This document shows, piece by piece, positions 18,486 to 27,266 of a DNA stretch of 64,000 bases. A program made the position numbers and the translations under genes. The notes beneath the pieces are model-generated. The model was not told the DNA's origin. It did no database searches and saw only the letters and a program-made list of their open reading frames with translations. The DNA comes from Lachnoclostridium sp. An76 (GTDB lineage: Bacteria > Bacillota > Clostridia > Lachnospirales > Lachnospiraceae), in NCBI RefSeq assembly GCF_002161355.1, contig NZ_NFHL01000001.1, forward strand, positions 868,001 to 932,000. The letters are read 5' to 3'. The first letter of the stretch is position 1, and the number at the start of each line of letters is the position of its first letter.

Positions 18486-18613
18486 TTTTTCCACACTCCT
18501 CTCCAATGGCAGTGGCATGGGGTGACCGGCGATCAGGCTGTCATGCTATACTGTCTTCTTATACGGTCTTCTCTATGCATTTGTATTATAATGCAGATGG
18601 AATACCATTACAA

Positions 18614-19138
18614 TCAGCTTTCTTTTCTATCATTTTTCACTTGCGTTGAAGACGGAAATATCGGTTTGATCTTTTCCCATTCGTTCGTTTCCTTCCCTGT
18701 CATTTTTTCCAGCTCTTCTGCCAGAAGTTTCTCCGGTTCATCCGCATTTTCATATTTCCCAATCTCACATTGACAGTAAATGATCTCCCTTTTCATCTCC
18801 TCGCAATACATCCTGTAATGCTCCCACTTCTCACGATATTTCAGCCCATTGGTCAGACCCGTTGCCGCGGTAACACAGCCCATCAATAAAACAGCCGCTG
18901 CCCCGGCAGCATCACTTTGACACATTTGAAGCGCCGATGCAAGCACAGGAAAAAACAGCCCGATCATCATACAGCCTTTAAATAAATATTTATACTTTTT
19001 TGCTCTGGTTGCGTATGTGTACAACTCATGGGCAATTCTTTTCTTCAGTTTTTCGTTCTGCACATCATTGATAAGCTCAAAAATGTACTTCTCGTCATCT
19101 CTCAAAGTTTTTAACTGTTTTACCCTATCTTCTTTCAT
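18614..19138 (-). CDS. SLATT/DUF4231-type two-helix membrane protein
   Basis: 174 residues. An N-terminal charged helix is followed by two close hydrophobic segments (CMMIGLFFPVLASALQMC and AAGAAAVLLMGCVTAATGL) and then NGLKYREKWEHYRMYCEEMK, matching the R-x-x-W-x-x-Y-R pattern of SLATT domains. SLATT proteins are proposed pore-forming effectors of nucleotide-activated defence systems. No synthetase or nuclease partner is directly adjacent; the ATPase/TOPRIM pair begins ~200 bp upstream on the same strand. The 198-bp gap 19139-19336 shows no gene. Confidence 0.7.
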   Translation of the reverse strand: MKEDRVKQLKTLRDDEKYIFELINDVQNEKLKKRIAHELYTYATRAKKYKYLFKGCMMIGLFFPVLASALQMCQSDAAGAAAVLLMGCVTAATGLTNGLKYREKWEHYRMYCEEMKREIIYCQCEIGKYENADEPEKLLAEELEKMTGKETNEWEKIKPIFPSSTQVKNDRKES

Positions 19139-19336
19139 AAAACATCTTTTTCCTCAAGTAACTGATTAAAACATTTTGCTGCTTTCTATAACGTTTGCGT
19201 CCTGCTGAAAAGAATAATATACGGATCTATGTACTGTGACTGCATCTTTTTCGCCAGATCCAGATAGTGTTCCTTTCTTCTGTGATCTGGAGATCACTGT
19301 CATGCATCGGCTTCGCCAGCGGTCTTCTGCCCCTCA

Positions 19337-20122
19337 CTAAGTGCTCTGACAGTCAAATATCTCATTCCAAAATTCCTTCTTAAAATATTCCAGAAGGAAC
19401 AATGGAATACTGTTTATAACCGCAATTTTCCCAAACGGCACATATTTCTCTTTCTGCATATGGTATAACCTGACCTGTCCCATCTCATTTATAAACTTCT
19501 CTCGTTGAGGGACACAATAAGTATTGTAAATTATACAATTGACTTTACAGGCCGCATTGATACATAATTCATACCACTTTCTGCGATCCAGTTTACGAAA
19601 ATCCTGATATATCCGCATATCATGAACTGATCGTTTATAATCTTTGATATCCGCGAGATTGATCGTACAATTCCGATAACACAACTCTTCTTTCGGTGGG
19701 TTATTATCCCGAAGTGACTCCACCATAGGATAATTAATATAGAGTTTCCCTAAATCTGTTTCTTCCGAAAATGTCTCCAGCATTTCCTCCAATATGTCAC
19801 CAACACTCTCTTCAGACCCGCTCAGATTATCCTGATGTCCGTCATAATCAAAAAACAGATAAATCTCCATAAAATCATTTCTCTGATATCCTTTTAGTAC
19901 TTTTGCAGCTTCAGCATTATACTCTCGTACCACTTCTATCAGATCCGTTTGAAATTCATCTTTTTTCAGCTGCTTCCAGAGCATATAGATATTTTCGCCG
20001 GCCGGAAACATAATCGGGACCAACTCCGATATATTGTCGAAAAATGTATGATTAAGATTATTAACTAACTGACGTTCGGTTTTCTCGCCTTCATAAATAA
20101 TTGCTATGTATTTTTTAGTCAT
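19337..20122 (-). CDS. RloB/OLD-like TOPRIM protein paired with an ATPase
   Basis: 261 residues; ATG 20122 is chosen because AGGAG lies 6 bp upstream, and it overlaps the ATPase stop (ATGACTAA). The N-terminus IAIIYEGEKTERQLVNNL is a TOPRIM first motif (conserved Glu), and IYLFFDYDGHQDN provides the D-x-D motif. The layout (upstream AAA ATPase, downstream TOPRIM) matches AbiLi/AbiLii, PARIS (AriA/AriB) and OLD-type abortive-infection pairs. TOPRIM effectors of this kind cleave nucleic acid, tRNA in PARIS. Which subtype it is cannot be told from the sequence alone. Confidence 0.75.
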   Translation of the reverse strand: MTKKYIAIIYEGEKTERQLVNNLNHTFFDNISELVPIMFPAGENIYMLWKQLKKDEFQTDLIEVVREYNAEAAKVLKGYQRNDFMEIYLFFDYDGHQDNLSGSEESVGDILEEMLETFSEETDLGKLYINYPMVESLRDNNPPKEELCYRNCTINLADIKDYKRSVHDMRIYQDFRKLDRRKWYELCINAACKVNCIIYNTYCVPQREKFINEMGQVRLYHMQKEKYVPFGKIAVINSIPLFLLEYFKKEFWNEIFDCQST

Positions 20123-21218
20123 CAAATGCTCCTGCATTATACATCTTCTGTAAATTATGTGCTTTTCTTAATTCCTTTGGTGTTGCTTCGCTAAATGATT
20201 TGATCCCGCCATTTTGGATCCTTAAATAGCAGTCAGGCCTCAGCAGATCATTTGTCATTATATCTGTATTATGTGTTGTTAAAATACTCTGAGTATTTGG
20301 AAGGCTCAACAATTCATTAACAACTGCTAATGCAAGATTATCATGATAAAAAGCATCAAATTCATCAATAAAAACAAGAGAAACATTTTCAAGTTGTATC
20401 AGCCAATAATAAAAAAGGATCAATGAGCATGTTCCCCGTGAAGCAATACTATAAAAATTGACTTCCCGATCTCCAAATCTACAGTATAGCTGCTTTTCTC
20501 CCTCTATTTCTTTAGCAACCAATTCGTAATGTATCCCTAATCTGTCCAAAAATTCCTGGAACTGTTTTACACGCCCCCGTTCGATGATCCCCTGTGCAAG
20601 CTTCTCTGATCCCGTCAGATATCCCTGATAATCATTCTTTTCCAAAGAGCTGAACCAGAGCATGTCATCAACAAACTTCATGAATTTTATAAAGATCAAA
20701 TTTGTACTATTTTTTTCCAGAACAGTATTATTAAAAACGTATTTTACAAAAGAAATGTTCTTTTCCGTAAGATCTGTATTTAATGTCTGTGCGCCTTTCA
20801 ACAGTACATTTCCTTCATGGCTGCTAAAGTCATACCATAACAAAAGCTCTTTATTGATCCATATTTTCTCCTCCAATAATTCCTGAGCAGACTGTTTTTT
20901 ATATTGATACTTCAGAGTTCCCTCTTCAAACTCAAATTCATAGCAAAACTCCGTCACAGCATTCTTTTTTTCAAGGTTCCCATACAATCGATAAAAGTTT
21001 AAGTTTTTTTCTTTATCTGTAAGATGCAGAATAATATCAAACAGTCCATAGCCAAGATTACTCTTTCCGCTTGCGTTTTCGCCATAAATAAGCGCTGTTT
21101 TTACTATTTTATTGCGGATTGCTTTTGTACTGAATTCATAATTATTTACCTTTGACAGATCCAGAACCAGTTCATCTTTAAAATTCTTAAAGTTTTTTAG
21201 TGTAAATTTTCTCAGCAT
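20115..21218 (-). CDS. AAA_15/AAA_21 ATPase, AbiLi/RloA/AriA-like
   Basis: 367 residues from ATG 21218 (MLRKFTLKNFKNF); an in-frame ATG at 21266 lacks a ribosome site. F-x-L-x-N-F-x-x-F is the classic SMC-like ATPase start. Walker A is IYGENASGKSN (near residue 47), the signature-like region is ASRGTCSLILFYYWL, Walker B is VSLVFIDEFDAF, and TQSILTTHNTDIM is the H-loop. The order is that of OLD-family and RloA-type ATPases that sense phage and release a TOPRIM nuclease. It is coupled to the TOPRIM gene by overlap. Confidence 0.82.
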   Translation of the reverse strand: MLRKFTLKNFKNFKDELVLDLSKVNNYEFSTKAIRNKIVKTALIYGENASGKSNLGYGLFDIILHLTDKEKNLNFYRLYGNLEKKNAVTEFCYEFEFEEGTLKYQYKKQSAQELLEEKIWINKELLLWYDFSSHEGNVLLKGAQTLNTDLTEKNISFVKYVFNNTVLEKNSTNLIFIKFMKFVDDMLWFSSLEKNDYQGYLTGSEKLAQGIIERGRVKQFQEFLDRLGIHYELVAKEIEGEKQLYCRFGDREVNFYSIASRGTCSLILFYYWLIQLENVSLVFIDEFDAFYHDNLALAVVNELLSLPNTQSILTTHNTDIMTNDLLRPDCYLRIQNGGIKSFSEATPKELRKAHNLQKMYNAGAFDD

Positions 21219-21346
21219 ATTCTGACATCCCTTCACAGCATTAATATATTTTTTATTAGTATCCATATATTATTTTTATCTTACAATATAAAAAAAAAGT
21301 TTACAACAGTTGCCGTAAAAAAAATACAGCACTTTGTTATAAACTT

Positions 21347-22135
21347 TTATTCCTCATCAAAATATCCTTTTACAAACAAATTTTTCAGCTGCTCTACTGA
21401 CCGTAGTTCTTTCTCCAGACAATCAGAAGCCGGCAGCAGATTACCATTTTTCATAAAATAGTACTGTCCCAGATTTCCATATATATCATTGATCCACTTA
21501 CTTTTTCTGACAGCTACGATTGCCTGATGCCGGAAGGATAAAATAGCATCTATCAGCATCTCAGGATTCAGCATTCCATTATATTCAAGATCATCGACAA
21601 TGAGCGTCATATTCTCCGGCTCTTTCATGATCATTTTTTCTATATCAATCTCTTTTGTTTTCAGAACATCTTTATATAAATTTTCCTGCAGTGCTGCTTT
21701 ACATTCCGGTATGATAACCCTAAATTCACGAAAAAGATACTCTTCAAACATGCAAATAACGTTGTATACAGCTGTTCTTTTCTCGTATGTGCGGCATACC
21801 CGAAAAATATCCATCGCCTCATAGAGTACATCAGCACATTGAAACGAAAATCCAAACTGCGGTATCACAACAGAAGCATGTCCCACCTGTCCCCTGTGGT
21901 CTCTGTCATACTCATAAATCAGATCAAATCCCTGACTGGAAAAATGATAATAAAACCGTGGGCTTTTTTTCCCTCTGCTGTCAGGGCAAAACTCTATAAT
22001 ATCTCCCAACGCCCTGCATAAATTAGTTTTCCCTGAGCCGCATATTCCATATATAAATGAGACTCCCTTCTGCAAAACTACTGGGGCTGCCATATTCAGA
22101 TTATAGTAATTTTTCACACCAAAAGCATGCAGCAT
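21347..22135 (-). CDS. P-loop ATPase, partner of the ATPase/TOPRIM cluster, degenerate
   Basis: 262 residues; ATG 22135 behind AGGAG. N-terminal FGVKNYYNLNMAAPVVLQKG then FIYGICGSGKTNLCRAL is a Walker A of the SMC/RecF-like type. The Walker B position reads NMTLIVDDLEYNG, with Asp-Asp instead of Asp-Glu, and no H-loop histidine is obvious (AIVAVRKSKW follows). It is shorter than AAA_15 proteins and may be a regulatory or inactive ATPase. Same strand, 128 bp upstream of the ATPase ATG 21218. Not assigned to a known defence family. Confidence 0.6.
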   Translation of the reverse strand: MLHAFGVKNYYNLNMAAPVVLQKGVSFIYGICGSGKTNLCRALGDIIEFCPDSRGKKSPRFYYHFSSQGFDLIYEYDRDHRGQVGHASVVIPQFGFSFQCADVLYEAMDIFRVCRTYEKRTAVYNVICMFEEYLFREFRVIIPECKAALQENLYKDVLKTKEIDIEKMIMKEPENMTLIVDDLEYNGMLNPEMLIDAILSFRHQAIVAVRKSKWINDIYGNLGQYYFMKNGNLLPASDCLEKELRSVEQLKNLFVKGYFDEE

Positions 22136-22206
22136 CTATAAACTCCTAAAACTTATATTATTAATTTATATGCTGTTCTTCTGGAAAAATGACTATCTTT
22201 TCGGCC

Positions 22207-23382
22207 CTATTTCCTCCAAACCATCTTATCAACCACCCCTGTATAACTCTGGATGATCTTCACGACCTTGGTGCTCACATTCTCTTCCACATAATCCGGC
22301 ACCGGGATTCCGTAATCCCCGTTCTCATTCATCTCCACCGCTGTCTCCACCGCCTGGATCAATGACTTCTCATCGATCCCAGCCAGGATAAAGCACGCCT
22401 TGTCAAGAGCTTCCGGCCGCTCTGTGGACGTCCGGATACATACTGCCGGGAATGGATTCCCGATAGAGGTAAAGAATGAACTCTCCTCCGGGAGCGTACC
22501 CGAATCCGATACAACTGCAAAAGCATTCATCTGCAGATGATTGTAATCATGGAATCCAAGAGGTTCGTGCTGCATGACCCTTTTGTCCAGCTCAAAGCCA
22601 GACTGCTCCAGCCGCTTTTTCGAACGCGGATGGCAGGAATACAGGATCGGCATATCATACTTCTCCGCCATCTTATTGATCGCATTAAATAAAGACAGGA
22701 AATTCTTCTCTGTATCAATATTTTCTTCACGGTGTGCAGACAGCAGGATATATCCTCCCGGTTCCAGGTCAAGCCTTTCCAGGATATCTGACTGGCGGAT
22801 CTCATCGAGATTCTGATGCAGCACTTCTGCCATCGGTGAGCCTGTCACGTATACTCTTTCCTTCGGCAGGCCGCACTCATGCAGATACTTGCGGGCATGT
22901 TCCGAATATGCCAGATTTACATCAGAGATAATGTCCACGATCCTGCGGTTCGTCTCCTCCGGCAGGCACTCGTCCTTACAGCGGTTTCCTGCCTCCATAT
23001 GGAAGATCGGGATATGCAGTCTCTTCGCCGGGATCGCGGAAAGGCATGAATTCGTATCCCCCAGTATGAGCAGCGCGTCCGGCCTTGTCTGCACCATCAG
23101 CTTATAAGAAGCATTGATGATATTCCCGACCGTTGCCCCCAGGTCATCCCCGACTGCGTCCATATATACTTCCGGGTCGTCCAGTTTAAGGTCGCGGAAA
23201 AAAACTCCGTTCAGATTATAATCATAATTCTGTCCCGTATGCGCGAGGATCGTGTCGAAATATTTCCTGCATTTATTGATCACCGCACCGAGGCGGATGA
23301 TCTCCGGTCTCGTTCCCACAATGATCAGAAGCTTCAGTCTTCCGATATCTTTAAATTTGATTTCTGAATAATCTGTTCTCAT
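22207..23382 (-). CDS. capG: UDP-N-acetylglucosamine 2-epimerase type enzyme, CapG/FnlC (UDP-FucNAc synthesis)
   Basis: 391 residues; ATG 23382 behind GGAGGAG. Motifs of non-hydrolysing UDP-HexNAc 2-epimerases: LIIVGTRPEIIRLGAV, AHTGQNYDYNL, VLGDTNS-type LILGDTNSCLS, HMEAGNR, SAHREENID and VSDSGTLPEESSF. The long N-terminal extension and the capE-capF context fit CapG/FnlC, which converts UDP-2-acetamido-2,6-dideoxy-L-talose to UDP-L-FucNAc in the cytoplasm. It is third in the capE-F-G operon. Homologues act in capsule types 5 and 8 of Staphylococcus aureus and in enterobacterial O-antigens. Confidence 0.9.
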   Translation of the reverse strand: MRTDYSEIKFKDIGRLKLLIIVGTRPEIIRLGAVINKCRKYFDTILAHTGQNYDYNLNGVFFRDLKLDDPEVYMDAVGDDLGATVGNIINASYKLMVQTRPDALLILGDTNSCLSAIPAKRLHIPIFHMEAGNRCKDECLPEETNRRIVDIISDVNLAYSEHARKYLHECGLPKERVYVTGSPMAEVLHQNLDEIRQSDILERLDLEPGGYILLSAHREENIDTEKNFLSLFNAINKMAEKYDMPILYSCHPRSKKRLEQSGFELDKRVMQHEPLGFHDYNHLQMNAFAVVSDSGTLPEESSFFTSIGNPFPAVCIRTSTERPEALDKACFILAGIDEKSLIQAVETAVEMNENGDYGIPVPDYVEENVSTKVVKIIQSYTGVVDKMVWRK

Positions 23383-23417
23383 AACTCCTCCTGCTGTCTT
23401 TCATCCACATTTTTATC

Positions 23418-24638
23418 TCACACAGGCTCGCCAAAAGTATCCGGGTGCTCCGGGTCAAAAGGCTCGTTCGCCCACATTACAGTGACCAGGTCTTCTGTGT
23501 CTGAAAGATTGATAATATTATGCGTATACCCCGGGATCATCTCCACAACCGTGATCTCGTCTCCGCTCACCTCATAATTGATAACAGGGTAAGGCTCTCC
23601 ATTTTCATCTGTCCCTACCTTCCGGAGCTGGATCAGCCCTTTCCCCGAAACAACGACAAACTTCTCATTCTTCGTATGATGCCAGTGCTGTCCCTTGGTA
23701 ATACCAGGTTTGCTGATATTGACCGATACCTGTCCGCGGTCTGCGGTCCGCAGGATTTCTGTAAAACTGCCTCTGTCATCCTTATTCATCTTCAGTTTAT
23801 ACGAAAATCCATCTGCCGGCAGATATGACAGATAATTTGCATACAGGCGCTTCGTAAATCCATCGCTCATATCCGGCACAGAAAGGTCTGATCTGCTTTC
23901 TTTAAAGCTATACAGAAGATCCACGATCTGTCCCAGCGTCACCTTAAACGTCACCGGGCAGAAACAGAATTCTCTCACCCCGCCATCCGGCAGCGTCTGG
24001 CTGCACCGATGTTCTTCGCCATTCAGTGCCAGGATCATCTCCTCGATCAGGTCATCGATATAAAGCAGCTCCAGCTCCGTCTCCCGGTCATTTACCGTGA
24101 TCGGCAGGCCGTTTGCAATATTATTGCTGAACGTTGCCACTGCTGAATTGTAATTCGGACGGCACCACTTGCCAAACAGATTCGGGAAACGGTAGATCAG
24201 CACTTTTGCTCCCGTCTCTTCGCTGTATTTTCTGAAAAGTTCTTCCCCGGCAAGCTTGCTCTTCCCATATTCACTGCCTGCATAGCGGCCTTCCAGGCTC
24301 GCCTGGATGCTGCTGGACAGCATGACAGGCGCTTTGTTGCCGTATTTTTTTAAAGTCTCCAGAAGTTTAGATCCGAATCCGAAATTACCTTTCATGAATT
24401 CTTCCGGATCTTTCGGGCGGTTCACGCCTGCCAGATTAAATACAAAATCCGCCTCACGGCAGTATGTATCCAGATCTTCTGGTGAAGAACTGATATCATA
24501 TTTATAGATTACAAGGTCTGACGGCTTGTCCAGCCCTTTGATCTTATGTACCCTGTCTTTGCCATCCCGGATATTCTCCAGGGCGGCTGTAAGATTTTTC
24601 CCTACGAAGCCGGCAGCTCCGGTAATAAGTATTTTCAT
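23418..24638 (-). CDS. capF: CapF/FnlB bifunctional UDP-sugar 3-epimerase/reductase
   Basis: 406 residues. N-terminal SDR domain: KILITGAAGFVGKNL nucleotide-binding start, YGKSKLAGE (Y-x-x-x-K) active site. C-terminal cupin: ISKPGITKGQHWHHTKNEKF carries the metal histidines, as in CapF. CapF acts between CapE and CapG: the cupin epimerises C3 and the SDR reduces C4 using NADPH, giving UDP-6-deoxy-L-talose-type product for CapG. The full two-domain length is normal. It lies between capE (43 bp upstream) and capG. Confidence 0.92.
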   Translation of the reverse strand: MKILITGAAGFVGKNLTAALENIRDGKDRVHKIKGLDKPSDLVIYKYDISSSPEDLDTYCREADFVFNLAGVNRPKDPEEFMKGNFGFGSKLLETLKKYGNKAPVMLSSSIQASLEGRYAGSEYGKSKLAGEELFRKYSEETGAKVLIYRFPNLFGKWCRPNYNSAVATFSNNIANGLPITVNDRETELELLYIDDLIEEMILALNGEEHRCSQTLPDGGVREFCFCPVTFKVTLGQIVDLLYSFKESRSDLSVPDMSDGFTKRLYANYLSYLPADGFSYKLKMNKDDRGSFTEILRTADRGQVSVNISKPGITKGQHWHHTKNEKFVVVSGKGLIQLRKVGTDENGEPYPVINYEVSGDEITVVEMIPGYTHNIINLSDTEDLVTVMWANEPFDPEHPDTFGEPV

Positions 24639-24681
24639 GGAATGTACCTCTCGTTATCTTAATTTGCAAGATCTATTCGAT

Positions 24682-25740
24682 CTATTGATCATTTTTTTCT
24701 TTCCACTCTTCCAGTTCATCCCTGATATACTTCAGACTCAGCAGCTTCTCTTTCACCTGCTCCACATCCAGGAGTTCTGTATTATTGGAATTAAACTCTG
24801 TCAGCGGATTTCTCTCTACGTCTCCGTCTTTGAAATACTTATCGTAATTCAGATCTCTCTTGTCGCAGGGCACACGATAGAAATTGCCCATATCAACCGC
24901 ATTCGCGCATTCCTCGTTCGTAAGGAGAGTCTCGTACATCTTCTCCCCGTGGCGGATACCGATCACCTTGATCTCATCATCCGAGTGGAACAGCTCTTTC
25001 ACCGCCTGCGCCTGTACCTCGATCGTACATGCAGGAGCCTTCTGTACCATAATATCCCCTGATTCAGCATTCTGGAATGCGAATACTACCAGCTCCACCG
25101 CTTCTTCCAGACTCATGATAAAACGAGTCATGCTCGGCTCTGTCACAGTGATCGGATTGCCGCTCTTGATCTGCTCGATCCAGAGCGGGATCACAGATCC
25201 TCTGGAACACATAACATTACCATAACGGGTACAGCAGATACTCGTCTTCTCCGGGGAGACAGTACGGGATTTTGCCACGATAACTTTTTCCATCATCGCC
25301 TTGGAAGTTCCCATGGCATTGACCGGATAAGCAGCTTTATCCGTAGAAAGGCAGATTACCTTTTTAACTCCGGCTTCAATCGCAGCAGTCAGCACATTCT
25401 CTGTGCCCAGTACGTTTGTCTTCACCGCTTCGATTGGGAAAAACTCGCAGGACGGTACCTGCTTCAGCGCAGCCGCATGAAAAATATAATCCACACCGTA
25501 CATCGCATTCTTTACCGACTGGAGATCGCGGACGTCTCCTATGTAAAACTTGATCTTGTTGCTTGCTTCCGGATATTTCACCTGATATTCATGACGCATA
25601 TCATCCTGCTTCTTCTCGTCACGGGAGAAGATGCGGATCTCACCGATATCAGTGTCAAGGAAACGGTTAAGGACTGCGTTTCCAAAAGAGCCGGTACCAC
25701 CGGTGATCAGAAGGGTTTTGTCTTTGAAAATTGTACTCAT
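24682..25740 (-). CDS. capE: CapE/FnlA UDP-GlcNAc 4,6-dehydratase/5-epimerase
   Basis: 352 residues; ATG 25740 behind AAGGAG. Motifs: LLITGGTGSFGNAV (Rossmann), FHAAALKQVPSCEFFP and CLSTDKAAYPVNAMG, where the usual Y-x-x-x-K is replaced by M-x-x-x-K (AMGTSKAMMEKVI), a hallmark of the inverting 4,6-dehydratases CapE/FlaA1/PseB. With capF and capG downstream it should be CapE, starting UDP-L-FucNAc synthesis from UDP-GlcNAc. The higher GC and regular codons contrast with the AT-rich genes at 29-37 kb. Confidence 0.92.
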   Translation of the reverse strand: MSTIFKDKTLLITGGTGSFGNAVLNRFLDTDIGEIRIFSRDEKKQDDMRHEYQVKYPEASNKIKFYIGDVRDLQSVKNAMYGVDYIFHAAALKQVPSCEFFPIEAVKTNVLGTENVLTAAIEAGVKKVICLSTDKAAYPVNAMGTSKAMMEKVIVAKSRTVSPEKTSICCTRYGNVMCSRGSVIPLWIEQIKSGNPITVTEPSMTRFIMSLEEAVELVVFAFQNAESGDIMVQKAPACTIEVQAQAVKELFHSDDEIKVIGIRHGEKMYETLLTNEECANAVDMGNFYRVPCDKRDLNYDKYFKDGDVERNPLTEFNSNNTELLDVEQVKEKLLSLKYIRDELEEWKEKNDQ

Positions 25741-25773
25741 AGTTTATAGTCTCCTTTTCATCTTTTAAGTTTT

Positions 25774-25866
25774 TTATATAATTTTTTGTAAGTCTCCATC
25801 TTTTCTGGCATAATAACGTCCCTCATAGATATCATTCAAAACCGCATATTTCTGTTGGTCTGCCAT
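25774..25866 (-). CDS. Short open frame (30 codons) between ImmA and capE genes
   Basis: ATG 25866 lies 7 bp after the ImmA stop and the frame (MADQQKYAVLNDIYEGRYY...) ends at 25774. Codon use looks protein-like, but there is no recognised family and no clear ribosome site. It may be the remnant of a longer gene cut when the capsule operon was joined to the XRE/ImmA pair. Confidence 0.3.
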   Translation of the reverse strand: MADQQKYAVLNDIYEGRYYARKDGDLQKII

Positions 25867-25872
25867 AGTTTC

Positions 25873-26706
25873 TCACTTAATCCCATATAACTCTTTGATT
25901 CTTTCCAGTTCCTTCCAATCGCTATCCAATCTGCTTTTAGGCAGAGCTTCTTGTTCTGTATTGATCGTGAGATTTTCTACAAGATTCCCAAATTTTTCAT
26001 AGCCTGACGGAATCATATCCCATCGCTTTGCTTTGCCTGTCATTTGTATAAGTTTTTTTACTTTAGAAAAAGGAACAGCTGTCATTTTTCTCGCCTGATC
26101 ATCAGAAATTATCTTTTCTTCCAACAGGCGAAGCACCATTGCCTTATAGGGGACCGCAAAAATGTCCATAAGTGTGAGGATATCATTCATTTCTATTGCT
26201 TCCTTATTGATCTGATAAATCCTGATCTGCTGTTCAAGTGCATCTACCGGCACCAGAAGGATACCGGCAAATGCATTCGCTTCCATTTCTTCCTCTTCCG
26301 TAGCTCCAGCATCGATCGTGGCAGCCTTTAAAATAGATCCTCTTTTTATCAACTCAGGATTATCCTCTTCCAAAAAACAGCGTATATGATATAATTCATG
26401 TGCTGCTGCGAAAATTTGTTTAGACATTGGAATACCGGAATTCATCATAACAAAAATACGCCCGCTGCGGATAAAAGTACAAGCACATAATTCCGGATCA
26501 CGGATCGGGAAACGCAGCCATTCTAAAGGCATTTCCTTTGTCCGCGCATAGTTCTCGATCACAGCAAAAATATCATCCTGGATAATGTTCTGACCGATAT
26601 AATAACTGGAAAATCCCGCGGAAATCTCCCTGATCTGTTCAAATCTTTTTGCATCTGCTTTGTATAAAATACTATCAAATAGTAAAGCCACTCTTACATC
26701 TCCCAT
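25873..26706 (-). CDS. ImmA/IrrE-type metallopeptidase
   Basis: 277 residues, overlapping the XRE gene by 13 bp. The zinc motif is AAHELYHIRC (H-E-x-x-H) and the third ligand region EEEEMEANAFAGILLVP (E-x-x-A-x-x-F-A), the ImmA/IrrE pattern. Family members cut partner XRE repressors, e.g. ImmA with ImmR of ICEBs1. With the adjacent XRE gene it probably forms a derepression switch, or a type II toxin-antitoxin-like pair. The C-terminus has a long extra region with a basic stretch near KLIQMTGKAKRW. No integrase or phage genes are adjacent. Confidence 0.85.
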   Translation of the reverse strand: MGDVRVALLFDSILYKADAKRFEQIREISAGFSSYYIGQNIIQDDIFAVIENYARTKEMPLEWLRFPIRDPELCACTFIRSGRIFVMMNSGIPMSKQIFAAAHELYHIRCFLEEDNPELIKRGSILKAATIDAGATEEEEMEANAFAGILLVPVDALEQQIRIYQINKEAIEMNDILTLMDIFAVPYKAMVLRLLEEKIISDDQARKMTAVPFSKVKKLIQMTGKAKRWDMIPSGYEKFGNLVENLTINTEQEALPKSRLDSDWKELERIKELYGIK

Positions 26707-27068
26707 TTTTCAGACATAACTTTTGCATTTTCCCGCACATTGGCATGAAAGATAATCATATCTGCCAGTTTATCCGCTGTGCGCAATGCCTCTCTGGCCT
26801 CTTCTGAGCCAACTTTCCCCATAAAAGCCCTCATAACATCTATCTCTGTTGACTCTGTTGGAGTTTTTAATAAATCATCCATTGTAATATGAAAAAAATC
26901 TGCAATTTTATGAAGTTCAGCAATACTGATCAACCTGGTTCCATTCAACATTTTGCTCATAATCTGTTTCGATACATGAATTGCATTTGCCAGATCGATC
27001 TGCTTCGTATTATTCTTTTTCATCTGCTCAATGATGTTATTAGCAACTACAATATCAATATCCTGCAT
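26694..27068 (-). CDS. XRE-family repressor partnered with ImmA
   Basis: 124 residues if started at ATG 27068 (MQDIDIVVANN), 7 bp after GGAGG; ATG 27071 and an upstream 27089 codon are alternatives. Helix-turn-helix near residues 15-65: KQIDLANAIHVSKQIMSKML followed by LHKIADFFHITMDDLL. The C-terminal helix contains AREALRTADKLADMIIFHA. It is coupled to the ImmA-like protease, its presumed antirepressor. An AT-rich gap of ~200 bp to 27267 probably holds its promoter. Confidence 0.85.
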   Translation of the reverse strand: MQDIDIVVANNIIEQMKKNNTKQIDLANAIHVSKQIMSKMLNGTRLISIAELHKIADFFHITMDDLLKTPTESTEIDVMRAFMGKVGSEEAREALRTADKLADMIIFHANVRENAKVMSEKWEM

Positions 27069-27266
27069 CATGTCACCTCCATGACTCATTTTCTTTGATT
27101 GTATTATATGCTAACGCATTTCATTGGTCAATATTTTAAAGACTATTCCCCCTTATAGTTTTAATTTTTCATTTTGAGTCTCTATTATAAAGATATTTTC
27201 TATATTCTCTTTCCCATCTCTTCCCAAATATATATTGCTTATCTGTACCCATAACAGTCCAGCCTT

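Noticed and set aside
18614..19138. SLATT protein as an accessory of the RADAR operon
   Set aside because: RADAR accessories can be small membrane proteins, but this gene is about 10 kb away with many genes between.
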